A stretch of 64,000 bases of DNA, from assembly GCA_035472475.1 (NCBI GenBank), contig DATIPA010000122.1, positions 6,157-70,156 of the forward strand. The letters are read 5' to 3'. A model generated the notes under the pieces. The model did no database searches and had not been told where the DNA came from. It worked only from the letters and a program-made list of their open reading frames with translations. The stretch's first letter is position 1. Each line of letters opens with the position of its first letter. The position numbers and the translations under genes were made by a program. Below, piece after piece: positions 45,263-54,646 of this stretch. Source of the stretch: JAFAXD01 sp035472475. GTDB lineage: Bacteria; Pseudomonadota; Alphaproteobacteria; Rhizobiales; Xanthobacteraceae.

Positions 45263-46993
45263 ATGAACAGCCGCCCCGCCGATCAGCTGACCATCGCGGT
45301 CGCGCAACTCAACCCGATCGTGGGTGACGTTCGCGGCAACGCCGACAAGGTCCGGCGCGCGCGCGAGCAAGCGCGTGACGCCGACTTGATCGTGTTTCCG
45401 GAGCTGTTCATCGCCGGCTACCCGCCCGAGGACCTGGTGCTCAAGCCCGCGTTCCAGGCGGCGTGCCGGCAGGCGGTCGAGGATCTGGCGCGCGAGTCGA
45501 GCGAGGGGCCGGCGCTGCTCATCGGCACGCCCTGGCGCGAGGACGGCAAGCTCTACAATGCCGTCGCGTTGGCCGAGGGCGGGCGCGTCGCGGCGCTGCG
45601 CTTCAAGGTCGATCTGCCGAACTACGGCGTGTTCGACGAGAAGCGCGTCTTCGTCCCGGGTCCGGCGCCGGGCCCGGTGAGCTTCCGCGGCGTGCGCATC
45701 GGCATTCCGATCTGTGAGGACATCTGGGGTTCGGAACCGGTCGAGTGCATTACCGAGACCGGCGGCGAAATCCTGCTGGTGCCGAACGGTTCGCCCTACC
45801 GCCGCGGCGTCGTCACCGAGCGCCTCAATATCGCGGTCGCGCGCGTGGTCGAGGCGCATCTGCCGCTGCTCTACGTCAACCAGGTCGGCGGACAGGACGA
45901 ACTCGTGTTCGAAGGCGCCTCATTCGCGCTCAACGCTGACGGCGCGCTCGCCGCGCAGCTCCCGGCGTTTCGCGAAGAGGTCGGACTGACCCGCTGGACG
46001 CGCGCAGAGCGCGGGTGGCGCTGCGATGGCCCAATCGCGGTGCTCGAGGAGGGCGACACCACCGACTATGCCGCGTGCGTGCTGGGGTTGCGCGACTACG
46101 TCGACAAGAACGGGTTCCCGGGCGTGGTGATCGGACTGTCGGGCGGCATCGACTCCGCGCTGTGCGCGGCGATCGCGGTCGATGCCTTGGGGGCGCGGCG
46201 GGTGCGCGCCCTGACGCTGCCGTACCGGTTCACCTCGCAAGTCTCGCTCGATGATGCCGCGCAGGTCGCGCGCGCGCTCGGCATTCAATGCGACCTGGTG
46301 CCGATTGCGCCGGCGATCGAGGGACTGGAAGCCGCGCTCGCGCCGGTCTTTGCCGGGCTCGCCCGTGACGTAACCGAGGAAAACCTGCAGGCGCGCGCGC
46401 GCGGCACCATCCTGATGGCGGTCTCCAACAAGTTCGGCGCCATGGTGGTGACGACCGGCAACAAATCCGAAATGTCGGTCGGCTATGCGACGCTTTACGG
46501 CGACATGAACGGCGGCTTCAATCCGATCAAGGATCTCTACAAGACCGAGGTCTATCGGCTCTCGCGCCTGCGCAATCGTTGGAAGCCGGCGTGGGCGTAC
46601 GGTCCCGATGGACCGGTGATCCCGGAGAGCATTCTGGTGCGCGCTCCCACCGCGGAACTGCGCGAGAACCAGACCGACCAGGATTCGCTGCCGCCTTACG
46701 ATCTGCTCGACGCCATCCTGGAGCGGCTGGTGGAACGCGAGCAGCCGGTCGCCGACATCATTGCGGAAGGCTACGATCGCGACACCGTGCTGCGCATCGA
46801 GCGCATGCTCAACGTCGCCGAGTACAAGCGGCGGCAGGCGGCGCCCGGGGTCAAGGTCACGCTGCGCAACTTCGGCCGCGACCGCCGCTACCCGATCACC
46901 AACCGGTTTCGCGACATCGGCGCGGCGGCGCCCACCAAGCCCGACCCGAATGGCGCCAAGGGCGCCGGGCGCCGCGAAGCGATCGATTACTGA
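45263..46993 (+). CDS. nadE: Glutamine-dependent NAD+ synthetase
   Basis: 576 residues in two parts. Residues ~10-255 are a nitrilase-fold glutaminase with FPELFIAGYPPEDL (Glu), DLPNYGVFDEKR (Lys) and IGIPICEDIW (Cys). The C-terminal part is the ATP-dependent synthetase with GLSGGIDSAL and VVTTGNKSEMSVGYATLYGD. Converts deamido-NAD+ to NAD+ with ammonia channelled from glutamine. ATG 45263 is used; a TTG two codons earlier is open. Confidence 0.94.
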   Translation: MNSRPADQLTIAVAQLNPIVGDVRGNADKVRRAREQARDADLIVFPELFIAGYPPEDLVLKPAFQAACRQAVEDLARESSEGPALLIGTPWREDGKLYNAVALAEGGRVAALRFKVDLPNYGVFDEKRVFVPGPAPGPVSFRGVRIGIPICEDIWGSEPVECITETGGEILLVPNGSPYRRGVVTERLNIAVARVVEAHLPLLYVNQVGGQDELVFEGASFALNADGALAAQLPAFREEVGLTRWTRAERGWRCDGPIAVLEEGDTTDYAACVLGLRDYVDKNGFPGVVIGLSGGIDSALCAAIAVDALGARRVRALTLPYRFTSQVSLDDAAQVARALGIQCDLVPIAPAIEGLEAALAPVFAGLARDVTEENLQARARGTILMAVSNKFGAMVVTTGNKSEMSVGYATLYGDMNGGFNPIKDLYKTEVYRLSRLRNRWKPAWAYGPDGPVIPESILVRAPTAELRENQTDQDSLPPYDLLDAILERLVEREQPVADIIAEGYDRDTVLRIERMLNVAEYKRRQAAPGVKVTLRNFGRDRRYPITNRFRDIGAAAPTKPDPNGAKGAGRREAIDY

Positions 46994-47018
46994 AGAAACT
47001 TATAGAAAGGTCATGGGG

Positions 47019-47990
47019 ATGGAACGCCGGCTTGTTTGTGCGGCCGTGCTCGCCGCTCTGGTCACGCTGTCAGCGCACTCGGCCAGCGCCGAAACCTATC
47101 CGAGCCGGCCGATCCATCTCATCGTGCCGTTCGGTGCCGGCGGCGTCGCCGATGTGTCGTCGCGCATCGTCGCCGACAAGCTCGGCGATCTCCTCGGCCA
47201 GCGTTTCGTGATCGACAACATGCCGGGCGCGGGCGGGATTGCGGCGGCGCGCAATGCGCTCGCCGCGCCGCGCGACGGCTACACGCTCGCGCTTTTAACC
47301 AATGCCACCGCGATCAGCGTCTCGCTGTTCGCGAACCTGCCGTTCAATCCGCTCAAGGATTTCACGCCAATCTCGACGCTCGGGTATTTCGATTGCCTGT
47401 TCGTGACCAACGCGGCGTCCGAGTTCCGCACGCTGGGCGATTTCCTCAAAGCCGCGCGGGCAAAACCCGGCGCTCTCAACGTCGGCACCGTGAATCCCGG
47501 CAGCACGCAGCATCTCACCGCGGAACTGTTCAAGAGCACGGCTGGAGTGAATTTCGTCATCGTTCCGTTTCGCACCACGCCCGAGGCGGTGATCGGGCTG
47601 ATGCGCAATGACGTTCAGATGGTGATCGACTTTTATGCCGGCCTCAACGCGGGTTTGAGCGACGGCAAGCTTCGCCCCGTCGCCTGGAGCGCGGCCCAGC
47701 GCTCGCCGGCGCTTCCGGATGTTCCGACCGTCGAGGAGGGCGGTGTGGCGGGCTTCAACGTGAGCTCCTGGAATGCGCTCTATACGCCGTCCGGCGTGCC
47801 GGGGGAGGCGATCGAGACGATCAATCGCGGTCTGCACACGGTGCTCGCCGACCCCGAGGTCAAACGCCGGCTGCTCGATCTCGGCATCGATTCCAAGGCC
47901 TCAACGCCGGCCGAGCTCGACGAGCGCATGCGCGCCGACATCAAAAAATGGGCGGAGGTGATCGAGCGCGCCGGGATCGCCAAGCAGTAA
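47019..47990 (+). CDS. Tripartite tricarboxylate transporter binding protein (Bug/TctC family)
   Basis: 323 residues from ATG 47019, which lies 8 bp after AAAGG (an ATG six bases earlier is too close). Signal peptide ending SASA, then YPSRPIHLIVPFGAGGVADV, VIDNMPGAGG, DGYTLALLTNATA and FVIVPFRTTPEAVIGLMRNDV, all typical of Bug proteins that bind carboxylates. No TctA/TctB gene is present, so it is an orphan receptor. Confidence 0.9.
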   Translation: MERRLVCAAVLAALVTLSAHSASAETYPSRPIHLIVPFGAGGVADVSSRIVADKLGDLLGQRFVIDNMPGAGGIAAARNALAAPRDGYTLALLTNATAISVSLFANLPFNPLKDFTPISTLGYFDCLFVTNAASEFRTLGDFLKAARAKPGALNVGTVNPGSTQHLTAELFKSTAGVNFVIVPFRTTPEAVIGLMRNDVQMVIDFYAGLNAGLSDGKLRPVAWSAAQRSPALPDVPTVEEGGVAGFNVSSWNALYTPSGVPGEAIETINRGLHTVLADPEVKRRLLDLGIDSKASTPAELDERMRADIKKWAEVIERAGIAKQ

Positions 47991-47996
47991 CGCGCG

Positions 47997-48866
47997 TCAT
48001 TTCGCGGCTGCCGGCCGGCGCAGGAATACTGCCTCGCCGCGCAGGTTCCAGATCACGCCGGCGATGATGAGTACGCCGCCCGCGAACACCCAAGGGTCGA
48101 TCGGCTCGCTGTAGATCAGGAAGGCGAGCACCGCGATCAGGGGCAGTCGCAGGAAATCGAACGGAATGACAATGCTGGCATCGCCGGCGTTGAGCGCCTT
48201 GGTCAGGCAATAGTGCGACGACAGGCCGCCGGACGCGACCGCAATCGCGCCGGGCAGATTTCCGAGATTGATGCGCAGAAAGAACAGCGGGTCGCCGAAC
48301 GCATAGGCGACCGGGAATCGCATGATGTTCATCCACAGCACGATCGCGAACGTGGAATCGGTCGCGGTCAATTTCTTGGTAGCGATGTAGACGCAGGCAT
48401 ATCCAACGGCCGCCGCGAGCACGAGCAGTGCGGCGGGTTGGAATGTCGCCAAGCCGGGGCGCACGATCACCAGCACGCCGATGAACCCGCACACGACCGC
48501 GCCGATGCGGCTTGCGGTCAGGCGTTCGCCCAGCAGCGCCACGGCCAGCAAAGTCGTCCAGGCCGGGGTGGTGAATTCGAGCGCGAATACGGTTGCGAGC
48601 GGCAGCAACGCAATGCTCGCCGTCCACAGATATTGCGACACCAGATGGATGCTGTTGCGCGTTGCGTGCAGCCAGATCCGATGCGTGGTGAAGCTGCGAA
48701 AGAAGTGCGGCTGCAGTGCGCCGATCACGAGCATCACGACGAGCCCGCTGCCGGTCCGCAACGCCAGGATCTCAAACGTGGTGAACGTGCCGGACAGGTT
48801 GCGAATACCAAGCGCCATCGCCGAGAACGACAACAGCGCGCCCGACATCCAGAGCACGACTTTCAC
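47997..48866 (-). CDS. EamA/DMT-family transporter
   Basis: 289 residues with ten helices in two EamA repeats (for example LLVLAAAVGYACVYIATKKL and the C-terminal VFAGGVLIIAGVIWNLRGE). Drug/metabolite-type exporter of the inner membrane. The GTG at 48866 is the annotated start; ATG 48848 is also possible, and neither has a clear ribosome binding site. Substrate unknown. Confidence 0.85.
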   Translation of the reverse strand: MKVVLWMSGALLSFSAMALGIRNLSGTFTTFEILALRTGSGLVVMLVIGALQPHFFRSFTTHRIWLHATRNSIHLVSQYLWTASIALLPLATVFALEFTTPAWTTLLAVALLGERLTASRIGAVVCGFIGVLVIVRPGLATFQPAALLVLAAAVGYACVYIATKKLTATDSTFAIVLWMNIMRFPVAYAFGDPLFFLRINLGNLPGAIAVASGGLSSHYCLTKALNAGDASIVIPFDFLRLPLIAVLAFLIYSEPIDPWVFAGGVLIIAGVIWNLRGEAVFLRRPAAAK

Positions 48867-48914
48867 GGCGGTTTAGCTGTGCGGTCGTGCTGATACCTGG
48901 AAGGGGAGCCCGGT

Positions 48915-49550
48915 TTACTCGGCATCGGGCTGGTTTTCAGGACGCGCTTTCTCGAACGCCGCGAGCTTGGTGCAGACTGCGTCGACCGCGACGATTTTGG
49001 GATAGCGCTCGAGCGGAATCTTGAACCGGCGCGCGTTGTAGACCTGCGGCACCAGGCAGATGTCGGCGAGGCCGACTGTGCTGCCGAACGCGTAGGGACC
49101 GGGCGTGAGCAGGGCCTCGACGGCATCGAAGCCGGCGACCACCCAATGCGCATACCAGGCGTTGATTGCAGCCTCGTCGGCCTTGAACGTATGGCGCAGA
49201 TAGTTGAGCGAGGAGGTATTGTTGAGCGGGTGGATGTCGCAGGCGATGATCTGCGCCACCGCGCGCACGTGCGCACGCTGCGCCGCGTCGGCCGGTAGCA
49301 GGCGCGGCCGCGGCTGAATTTCGTCGAGAAATTCGATGATCGCGAGCGATTGAAGCAAGTTTTCGCCGTTCGGCAGCTTGAGCACAGGCACCCGCATCTG
49401 CGGATTGACCGCGCGGAAGGCCGGCGAGCTTTGCTGGCCACCGTCCTTGGTCAGATGAATTGCTATCGTTTCGTAGGACACGCCTTTGAGATTGAGCGCA
49501 ATGCGCGCCCGATATGCGGCCGACGAACGGAAATACGAATAGAGCGTCAC
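48915..49550 (-). CDS. maiA: Maleylacetoacetate isomerase (zeta-class GST)
   Basis: 211 residues from a GTG at 49550 with GAGGAA ahead. The zeta-class active-site motif SSAAYRAR follows YSYFR, and ACDIHPLNN with the later DAICLVPQV-like helix (GLADICLVPQV) are family marks. Isomerises maleylacetoacetate in tyrosine/homogentisate breakdown, glutathione-dependent. No other homogentisate gene is adjacent, so role by sequence only. Confidence 0.88.
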   Translation of the reverse strand: MTLYSYFRSSAAYRARIALNLKGVSYETIAIHLTKDGGQQSSPAFRAVNPQMRVPVLKLPNGENLLQSLAIIEFLDEIQPRPRLLPADAAQRAHVRAVAQIIACDIHPLNNTSSLNYLRHTFKADEAAINAWYAHWVVAGFDAVEALLTPGPYAFGSTVGLADICLVPQVYNARRFKIPLERYPKIVAVDAVCTKLAAFEKARPENQPDAE

Positions 49551-49604
49551 GGCGTTCCTCGATTGAAAGCTTTATTCGCCCACAGGATCGGCGGTCGGCA
49601 AGCT

Positions 49605-51809
49605 TTACGGCGCGGGCTGCTGGTTGTCGAGCACGGCGCGGATCTTTCGCGCCAACACCTCGTAGCTGTAAGGCTTCATCAGGACGTCCACGCCCGGATC
49701 GAGGCGGCCGTGGTGGATGATCGCATTGCGGGTGTAGCCGGTCGCAAACAACACCTTGAGCCCGGGCTTCTTCTTGATGGCGACGTCCGCGAGTTCGCGC
49801 CCGTTCATGCCGCCCGGCAGGACCACGTCGGTGAACAGCAGGTCGACATCGTTCTCCTCCAGCAGCGTGAGCGCGCGCGAAGCTTCGATCGCGGAGATCA
49901 CCACGTAGCCGAGATCCTGCAGCACCTCGGCGGCAAATCGATTGACGGTCTCGTCGTCCTCGACCAGCAGGATCGTCTCGTGGCCGGAGACGCGCGGCGG
50001 CGCCTCGGGGCGCGCCGCCGCTGCGGCGCCATCGCGCTGCTCCAGCACGCGCGGAAAATACATCTTCACTGTCGTGCCGTGGTCGACCTCGCTGTAGATC
50101 TTAACGTGGCCGGCTGATTGTTTGACGAACCCATAGACCATGCTGAGACCAAGACCGGTGCCGATTCCCTTGGGCTTGGTGGTGAAGAACGGTTCGAACG
50201 CCTGCTCAATGATCTCCGGGCTCATGCCGCTGCCGGTGTCGGACACGGCGACCAGCACGTACTGGCCGGCCGGCGAATCGGCGCCTTCCTTGACGATGTA
50301 GTCCTCATCGAGATAGGCGTTCGATGTCTCGATGGTGAGGCGGCCGCCCTCGGCCATTGCGTCGCGCGCGTTGACGGCGAGATTGAGCAGCGCCGCTTCG
50401 AGTTCGTTGGGATCGAGCGCGACGCGCCACAGTCCTGCGCCGAGCACGGTCTCGATCGTTATCGCCTCGCCGATGGTGCTGCTCAGCAGTTCGGACATGT
50501 CGCGCACCTGCCGATTGACGTCGGTGATGCGCACCTCGTGCGGCTGCTGGCGCGAGAACGCGAGCAGCCGCGAGATCAGCGCGGCCGCCCGCTGCGCTGC
50601 GTCCTTGGCGGAATTGAGTGAGCGTTCGACGCGCCCGTCGCCGGTCCCAAGCCGCCGAAGGGCGAGGTCGGTGTTGCCGATGATCGCGGTCAAGAGATTG
50701 TTGAAATCGTGGGCGATCCCGCCGGTGAGGCGGCCGACGGCTTCCATTTTCTGCGACTGGCGCAGCGCGTGCTCGGTGCTCTCGCGCAGCTGTATCTCCT
50801 CGCGCAGGTGCGCGTAGGCGAGCGACTCGCGTCGCGCCTGCCGCAAGGCCAGCCAGCACAGGCCGATCAGCGCGAGCGTCGCAGGCACGCCGAACAGCAG
50901 ATGATAGCTCATCGCCTGCGCCCATTGCTTGGTGATGCCGGACGTCGATGCACCCACCAGCACGTAGACCCCTTCGCGCGGAATGCGGCTGAATGCGAAC
51001 AGCTCCTCGGACTCGTCGCCTGGCGACTTGTCGGTCACGATGCGGTGGTCGCCTTCGCGCATCGCGATCACCAGCGGCCCGCTGGGCGGCAGTTGTCTCA
51101 CCGACGCGGGCAGGGGCGGGTACCAGGCCAGGATCGCGCCGTCCTTGCGCACGAGCCCGACGGTGTAGTTTTGCGCGCCGGGGAGGCGCGCGTAGTAATC
51201 GGAGAAATAGTCCGGCGCGATTGCGGTGGTCACGACGCCCCGGAACGGTATGCGTTCGCCGCGGAACAGCCGGCGCCGGGCAATCAGAAACAGGCTGCGA
51301 TCGGCCGCGCGCGACTGGATGAGCGCGCTCAGATAGGGCGCCGCGTTCTCGTTGCCCTTGACCGCCTGATAGAACTCGCGATCCGAGAGGTCGATTGAAT
51401 GCGGAAACGGGTAGATCGTGCCCGACACGATCGGATGACCTTCCGGATCGATGACGAAAATATCGCGCAGTTGCGGCAGCGTGTCGGTCAGGCGCTTGAG
51501 CCGTTGGTGGTAGCGCATTTCCGCCAGCCGGATTTCCTCGTTGCTGACGTCGCCGATCAGCTGGTCGACATAGATCGACGCGATCTCGAAGGTTTCGAAT
51601 ACCTTGGTCGCGTGCTCGCTGACGGTGCCGAGGGTCCGCTCCAGGCGGTCTTCCGCCTCGAGAAAATTCTGCTCATAGGAGATAACCGAAGCGACCGCGA
51701 ACAGAAGCAGCGGCAAGACGATTGAAGCGCCCAGCAACCACCACAGCGGTCGCTCTGGGCTTGCGGATTTCGCCGGGTGCTCTTCCGGGTCTGGGGATGT
51801 CGTTTGCAC
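49605..51809 (-). CDS. Hybrid sensor histidine kinase with cache-type sensor and receiver
   Basis: About 734 residues. Helix 1 (LLGASIVLPLLLFAVASVIS), a periplasmic double-cache-like sensor of about 230 residues (DIFVIDPEGHPIVSG, FYQAVKGNENAAPYLSALIQ), helix 2 (LLFGVPATLALIGLCWLALR), HisKA with GGIAHDFNNLLTAIIG (phospho-His), HATPase with NLAVNARDAM and GTGLGLSMVYG, and a C-terminal receiver with LFTDVVLPGG (phospho-Asp). Senses an unknown small molecule. The frame extends to ATG 51929, but that part is the translation of palindrome C; GTG 51809 is the next start and is my choice, with doubt. No regulator gene adjoins. Confidence 0.88.
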   Translation of the reverse strand: MQTTSPDPEEHPAKSASPERPLWWLLGASIVLPLLLFAVASVISYEQNFLEAEDRLERTLGTVSEHATKVFETFEIASIYVDQLIGDVSNEEIRLAEMRYHQRLKRLTDTLPQLRDIFVIDPEGHPIVSGTIYPFPHSIDLSDREFYQAVKGNENAAPYLSALIQSRAADRSLFLIARRRLFRGERIPFRGVVTTAIAPDYFSDYYARLPGAQNYTVGLVRKDGAILAWYPPLPASVRQLPPSGPLVIAMREGDHRIVTDKSPGDESEELFAFSRIPREGVYVLVGASTSGITKQWAQAMSYHLLFGVPATLALIGLCWLALRQARRESLAYAHLREEIQLRESTEHALRQSQKMEAVGRLTGGIAHDFNNLLTAIIGNTDLALRRLGTGDGRVERSLNSAKDAAQRAAALISRLLAFSRQQPHEVRITDVNRQVRDMSELLSSTIGEAITIETVLGAGLWRVALDPNELEAALLNLAVNARDAMAEGGRLTIETSNAYLDEDYIVKEGADSPAGQYVLVAVSDTGSGMSPEIIEQAFEPFFTTKPKGIGTGLGLSMVYGFVKQSAGHVKIYSEVDHGTTVKMYFPRVLEQRDGAAAAARPEAPPRVSGHETILLVEDDETVNRFAAEVLQDLGYVVISAIEASRALTLLEENDVDLLFTDVVLPGGMNGRELADVAIKKKPGLKVLFATGYTRNAIIHHGRLDPGVDVLMKPYSYEVLARKIRAVLDNQQPAP

Positions 51810-51843
51810 GATCAGTTTGTCGTCGAGCCGACCCCCCTTTGAC

Positions 51844-51920
51844 GAGTGCCCCGCTTCCGAATTGAAGTTCCGAAACGGACGTGCGGCACCCGCTGTAGGA
51901 ACTTCAAATCGGCGGCACCA
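51844..51920. repeat. Palindromic repeat C (TTTGAAGTTCC class), at the 5' end of a kinase gene
   Basis: Arms GAGTGCC...GAATTGAAGTTCC and GGAACTTCAAATC...GGCACCA around a ~24-nt centre. The left end has GAGTG in place of CTAGTG. It covers the extra N-terminal frame of the kinase gene and may carry an alternative start. Confidence 0.7.
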
Positions 51921-52013
51921 GGTGTTCATCAGTACTGGGAATGCGGCGCGCGTTCAACGGCGCGCCGGCGGCGAGCTGGGCCGGTTCGCCGGATGGTTTG
52001 CTATGGGAATGGC

Positions 52014-52310
52014 CTAGCGGGAGCACTCGATCGCGACCAAGGCGTCGCACATACCGCTCGGACAATCGTTGGCCGCAACGGCGACCGCAGGGGTTGCGCG
52101 ATCGACCTGGCGAAACGACAGCACCTCGGCGAAATTGTGGGCCCGGCAATAGGCGGTCGCCGCCGCGGTTCCGCAGGGTGCCCCAGCCGCGAGGCACCGG
52201 TCGATCCCATACCCGTCGGGATTGTTGGCGAGCGTGAAGGTGCGCTTTTCCGCCTGGGCGGGCGCGGCGAGCAGGGATGCCGCAAGGGTCGCAGCCGCGA
52301 TGATACGCAT
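52014..52310 (-). CDS. Small secreted cysteine-containing protein
   Basis: 98 residues from ATG 52310. Signal peptide about 1-20 (LLAAPAQA), then a mature part with five cysteines (DRCLAAGAPCGTAAATAYCR, NDCPSGMCDALVAIECS), suggesting two disulfides. No domain recognised. The ribosome binding site is weak. Confidence 0.62.
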   Translation of the reverse strand: MRIIAAATLAASLLAAPAQAEKRTFTLANNPDGYGIDRCLAAGAPCGTAAATAYCRAHNFAEVLSFRQVDRATPAVAVAANDCPSGMCDALVAIECSR

Positions 52311-52356
52311 GAAACACTCACTCGAACGCAATGTCGTTGGTCAGCAAATACGAAAA

Positions 52357-52433
52357 CTAGTGCCCCGAACCCGAAGTTCGCACGCGTATGCAGCGAGTCC
52401 GATTGCGAACTTCGGGTTCAAAAGGGGCACTAG
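52357..52433. repeat. Palindromic repeat D1 (CGAAGTTCG class)
   Basis: CTAGTGCCCCGAACCCGAAG... and ...CTTCGGGTTCAAAAGGGGCA: inverted arms starting CTAGTG and ending CACTAG, ~25-nt centre, 77 bp. First member of a dimer with D2 across a 13-nt linker. Confidence 0.82.
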
Positions 52434-52446
52434 AATCATAGATTTG

Positions 52447-52521
52447 CTAGTGTCCTTTCGATTCCGAAGTTCGCGTCGCGGGTGCTGCAATGTATGGCGA
52501 ACTTCGGAATCGGGACACTAG
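52447..52521. repeat. Palindromic repeat D2 (CGAAGTTCG class)
   Basis: CTAGTGTCC...ATTCCGAAGTTCGC and CGAACTTCGGAAT...GGGACACTAG, 75 bp. Its reverse complement matches E1 almost base for base in both arms. Confidence 0.82.
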
Positions 52522-52748
52522 GCGGGGAGCGTTAAAATCGGATGAAATGGCGATCAACCTGTACGGTCGGCCAGCGCCGCGAAACCCTTGACGAACCAAC
52601 CGCTCTTGCCCATTGTGCCGGCCCATGACCGGCCTGTTTGTGAACTGGGGCGTTTGCCCGGAGATTATCGGCTAGCGACCATCGCTGGCTGCGGCCGTCT
52701 TTTCACTTCGCACGATCGGACGCCCCGCCAGCATCGGCAGGATCGTCC

Positions 52749-54137
52749 ATGTATTTGACGCTGTACGACACACTGACACGCGCCAAGCGGCGGCTCGAAC
52801 CGCTCGATCCGGCGCGCGTGCGCATGTACATCTGCGGCCCGACCGTCTACGACTTCGCGCACATCGGCAACGCGCGGCCGGTGATCGTGTTCGACCTGCT
52901 GTTTCGGCTCTTGAATTACGTCTATGGAGCGGACCGTGTCGTGTACGTCCGCAACATCACCGACGTCGACGACAAGATCAACGCGCGCGCGGCCGAAGAA
53001 TACCCCGGTATTCCGCTCAACGAAGCGATCCGCAGGGTCACCGAGATCACCGACCGCCAGTTCCACCAGGACGTGGCGGCGCTCGGCTGCCTGCCGCCGA
53101 CGGTCGAGCCGCGCGCGACCGAACACGTCGCTGAGATGAAGCAACTGATCGAGGATCTGGTGGTCGAGGGCAACGCCTACGTGGCCCAGGACCATGTGCT
53201 GTTCGCCGTCGGCTCAATGCCCGACTACGGGATGCTGTCGAGGCGTTCGCTCGACGAGATGATGGCCGGGGCGCGCGTCGACGTCGCCCCCTACAAGCGC
53301 GATCCGATGGACTTTGTGCTGTGGAAGCCGTCCAAGCCGGGCGAGCCGTCGTGGCCGTCACCTGCCGGCATCGTGGCTCCCGGCCGGCCCGGCTGGCACA
53401 TCGAGTGCTCGGCGATGGCGTGGAAGCATCTCGGCAAGACCTTCGACATTCATGGCGGCGGCATCGACCTTGTGTTTCCGCACCACGAAAACGAGATCGC
53501 GCAGTCGCGCTGCGCGTTTCACACGCCGCTGATGGCGAGCATCTGGATGCACAACGGCTTCCTGCAGGTCGAAGGCGACAAGATGTCGAAGTCGCTGGGC
53601 AACTTTGTCACCATCAGAGATCTGCTGAAAGAGTGGCCGGGTGACGTGCTTCGGTTCCAGATGCTGATGACGCATTATCGGCAGCCGATCGACTGGACGA
53701 AGGTAGCGACCGAACAGGCCGCGACCGCACTCGACGCGTTCCAGCAGGCCACCAAGATGACCGAGGGCCGCGATGGACGAATCTCGTCGGCGGTGCTGCA
53801 GGCGCTGGCGGACGATCTCAACACGCCGCTTGCGATCGCCGAACTGCACCGGCTCGCCGGCGAGGCGCGCAAAGGCGATTTCTACGCGGCCTGCGACCTG
53901 AAATCGACGCTGCGTTTCCTGGGCTTAAGCGTCGACGGGGACGGCATCCAGGATTTTCTCAAGCGGCGGCATCCCGATCTGGACGAAGCGAAGATCCAGG
54001 CGCTGGTCGACGCCCGTGCGCAGGCGCGCGCGTCGAAGGATTTCGCAGAATCCGACCGCATTCGCGACGAGCTCGCCGCCATCGGCGTGGTGCTCAAGGA
54101 TTCCAAGGACGGGACGACCTGGGAGATTGCCCGATGA
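52749..54137 (+). CDS. cysS: Cysteinyl-tRNA synthetase
   Basis: 462 residues. Zn-site start [18 protein letters not shown] with the HIGN variant of [39 protein letters not shown] and the [10 protein letters not shown] signature. Charges tRNA-Cys in the cytoplasm. Stop overlaps the GNAT gene start by 4 bp; the three genes cysS, GNAT and citramalate synthase are all joined by ATGA overlaps. Confidence 0.95.
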   Translation: MYLTLYDTLTRAKRRLEPLDPARVRMYICGPTVYDFAHIGNARPVIVFDLLFRLLNYVYGADRVVYVRNITDVDDKINARAAEEYPGIPLNEAIRRVTEITDRQFHQDVAALGCLPPTVEPRATEHVAEMKQLIEDLVVEGNAYVAQDHVLFAVGSMPDYGMLSRRSLDEMMAGARVDVAPYKRDPMDFVLWKPSKPGEPSWPSPAGIVAPGRPGWHIECSAMAWKHLGKTFDIHGGGIDLVFPHHENEIAQSRCAFHTPLMASIWMHNGFLQVEGDKMSKSLGNFVTIRDLLKEWPGDVLRFQMLMTHYRQPIDWTKVATEQAATALDAFQQATKMTEGRDGRISSAVLQALADDLNTPLAIAELHRLAGEARKGDFYAACDLKSTLRFLGLSVDGDGIQDFLKRRHPDLDEAKIQALVDARAQARASKDFAESDRIRDELAAIGVVLKDSKDGTTWEIAR

Positions 54138-54646
54138 GTGCGCCATTTCGCGAGCTGGCATTGCGGCCGTTCCTTGCCGCGGATACGCCAATCCTCGCTG
54201 CCATTTTCGCCGCCAGCATCGAACAATTAACGGCCGACGACTATGACGCGGGTCAGCAGGCGGCGTGGGCGGCGCTTGCCGACGACGAACCGGCGCTTGC
54301 CGAGCGCCTTTCGCGGCAACTTACGCTGGTTGCGACCGTCGACGGTGAGCCGGTCGGATTCGCCTCGCTGCGCGGCAAGGACCATATCGACATGCTTTAC
54401 GTCCACCCGGCGGTCGCGCGCCGAGGCGTGGCGACCTCGCTGGTCGACGCGCTTGAAAAGCTCGCGAGCGCCCGCGGCGCTGCGGAGCTCACGGTCGACG
54501 CCAGTGACACCGCCAAGGCATTCTTCGACCGGCGCGGCTACACCGCGCAGCAGCGCAATGCGATCGCGATCGGCAGCGAATGGCTGGGCAACGTGTCGAT
54601 GCTGAAGAAACTGCCGACAGCACATCCCGAGGGGCTCGTCCAATGA
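54134..54646 (+). CDS. GNAT-family acetyltransferase
   Basis: 170 residues. [19 protein letters not shown], then [36 protein letters not shown] (acetyl-CoA pyrophosphate loop) and [18 protein letters not shown]. YafP-like composition. Substrate unknown. Start and stop overlap its neighbours in the cysS operon. Confidence 0.87.
   Translation: MSAPFRELALRPFLAADTPILAAIFAASIEQLTADDYDAGQQAAWAALADDEPALAERLSRQLTLVATVDGEPVGFASLRGKDHIDMLYVHPAVARRGVATSLVDALEKLASARGAAELTVDASDTAKAFFDRRGYTAQQRNAIAIGSEWLGNVSMLKKLPTAHPEGLVQ

Larger units (their letters stand above)
52311..52748. other. Intergenic region with a dimer of palindromes
   Basis: 438 bp ahead of cysS. It holds the D1-D2 palindrome dimer (52357-52521) and, after it, about 220 bp in which I see nothing defined apart from the presumed cysS promoter. 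Confidence 0.55.
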
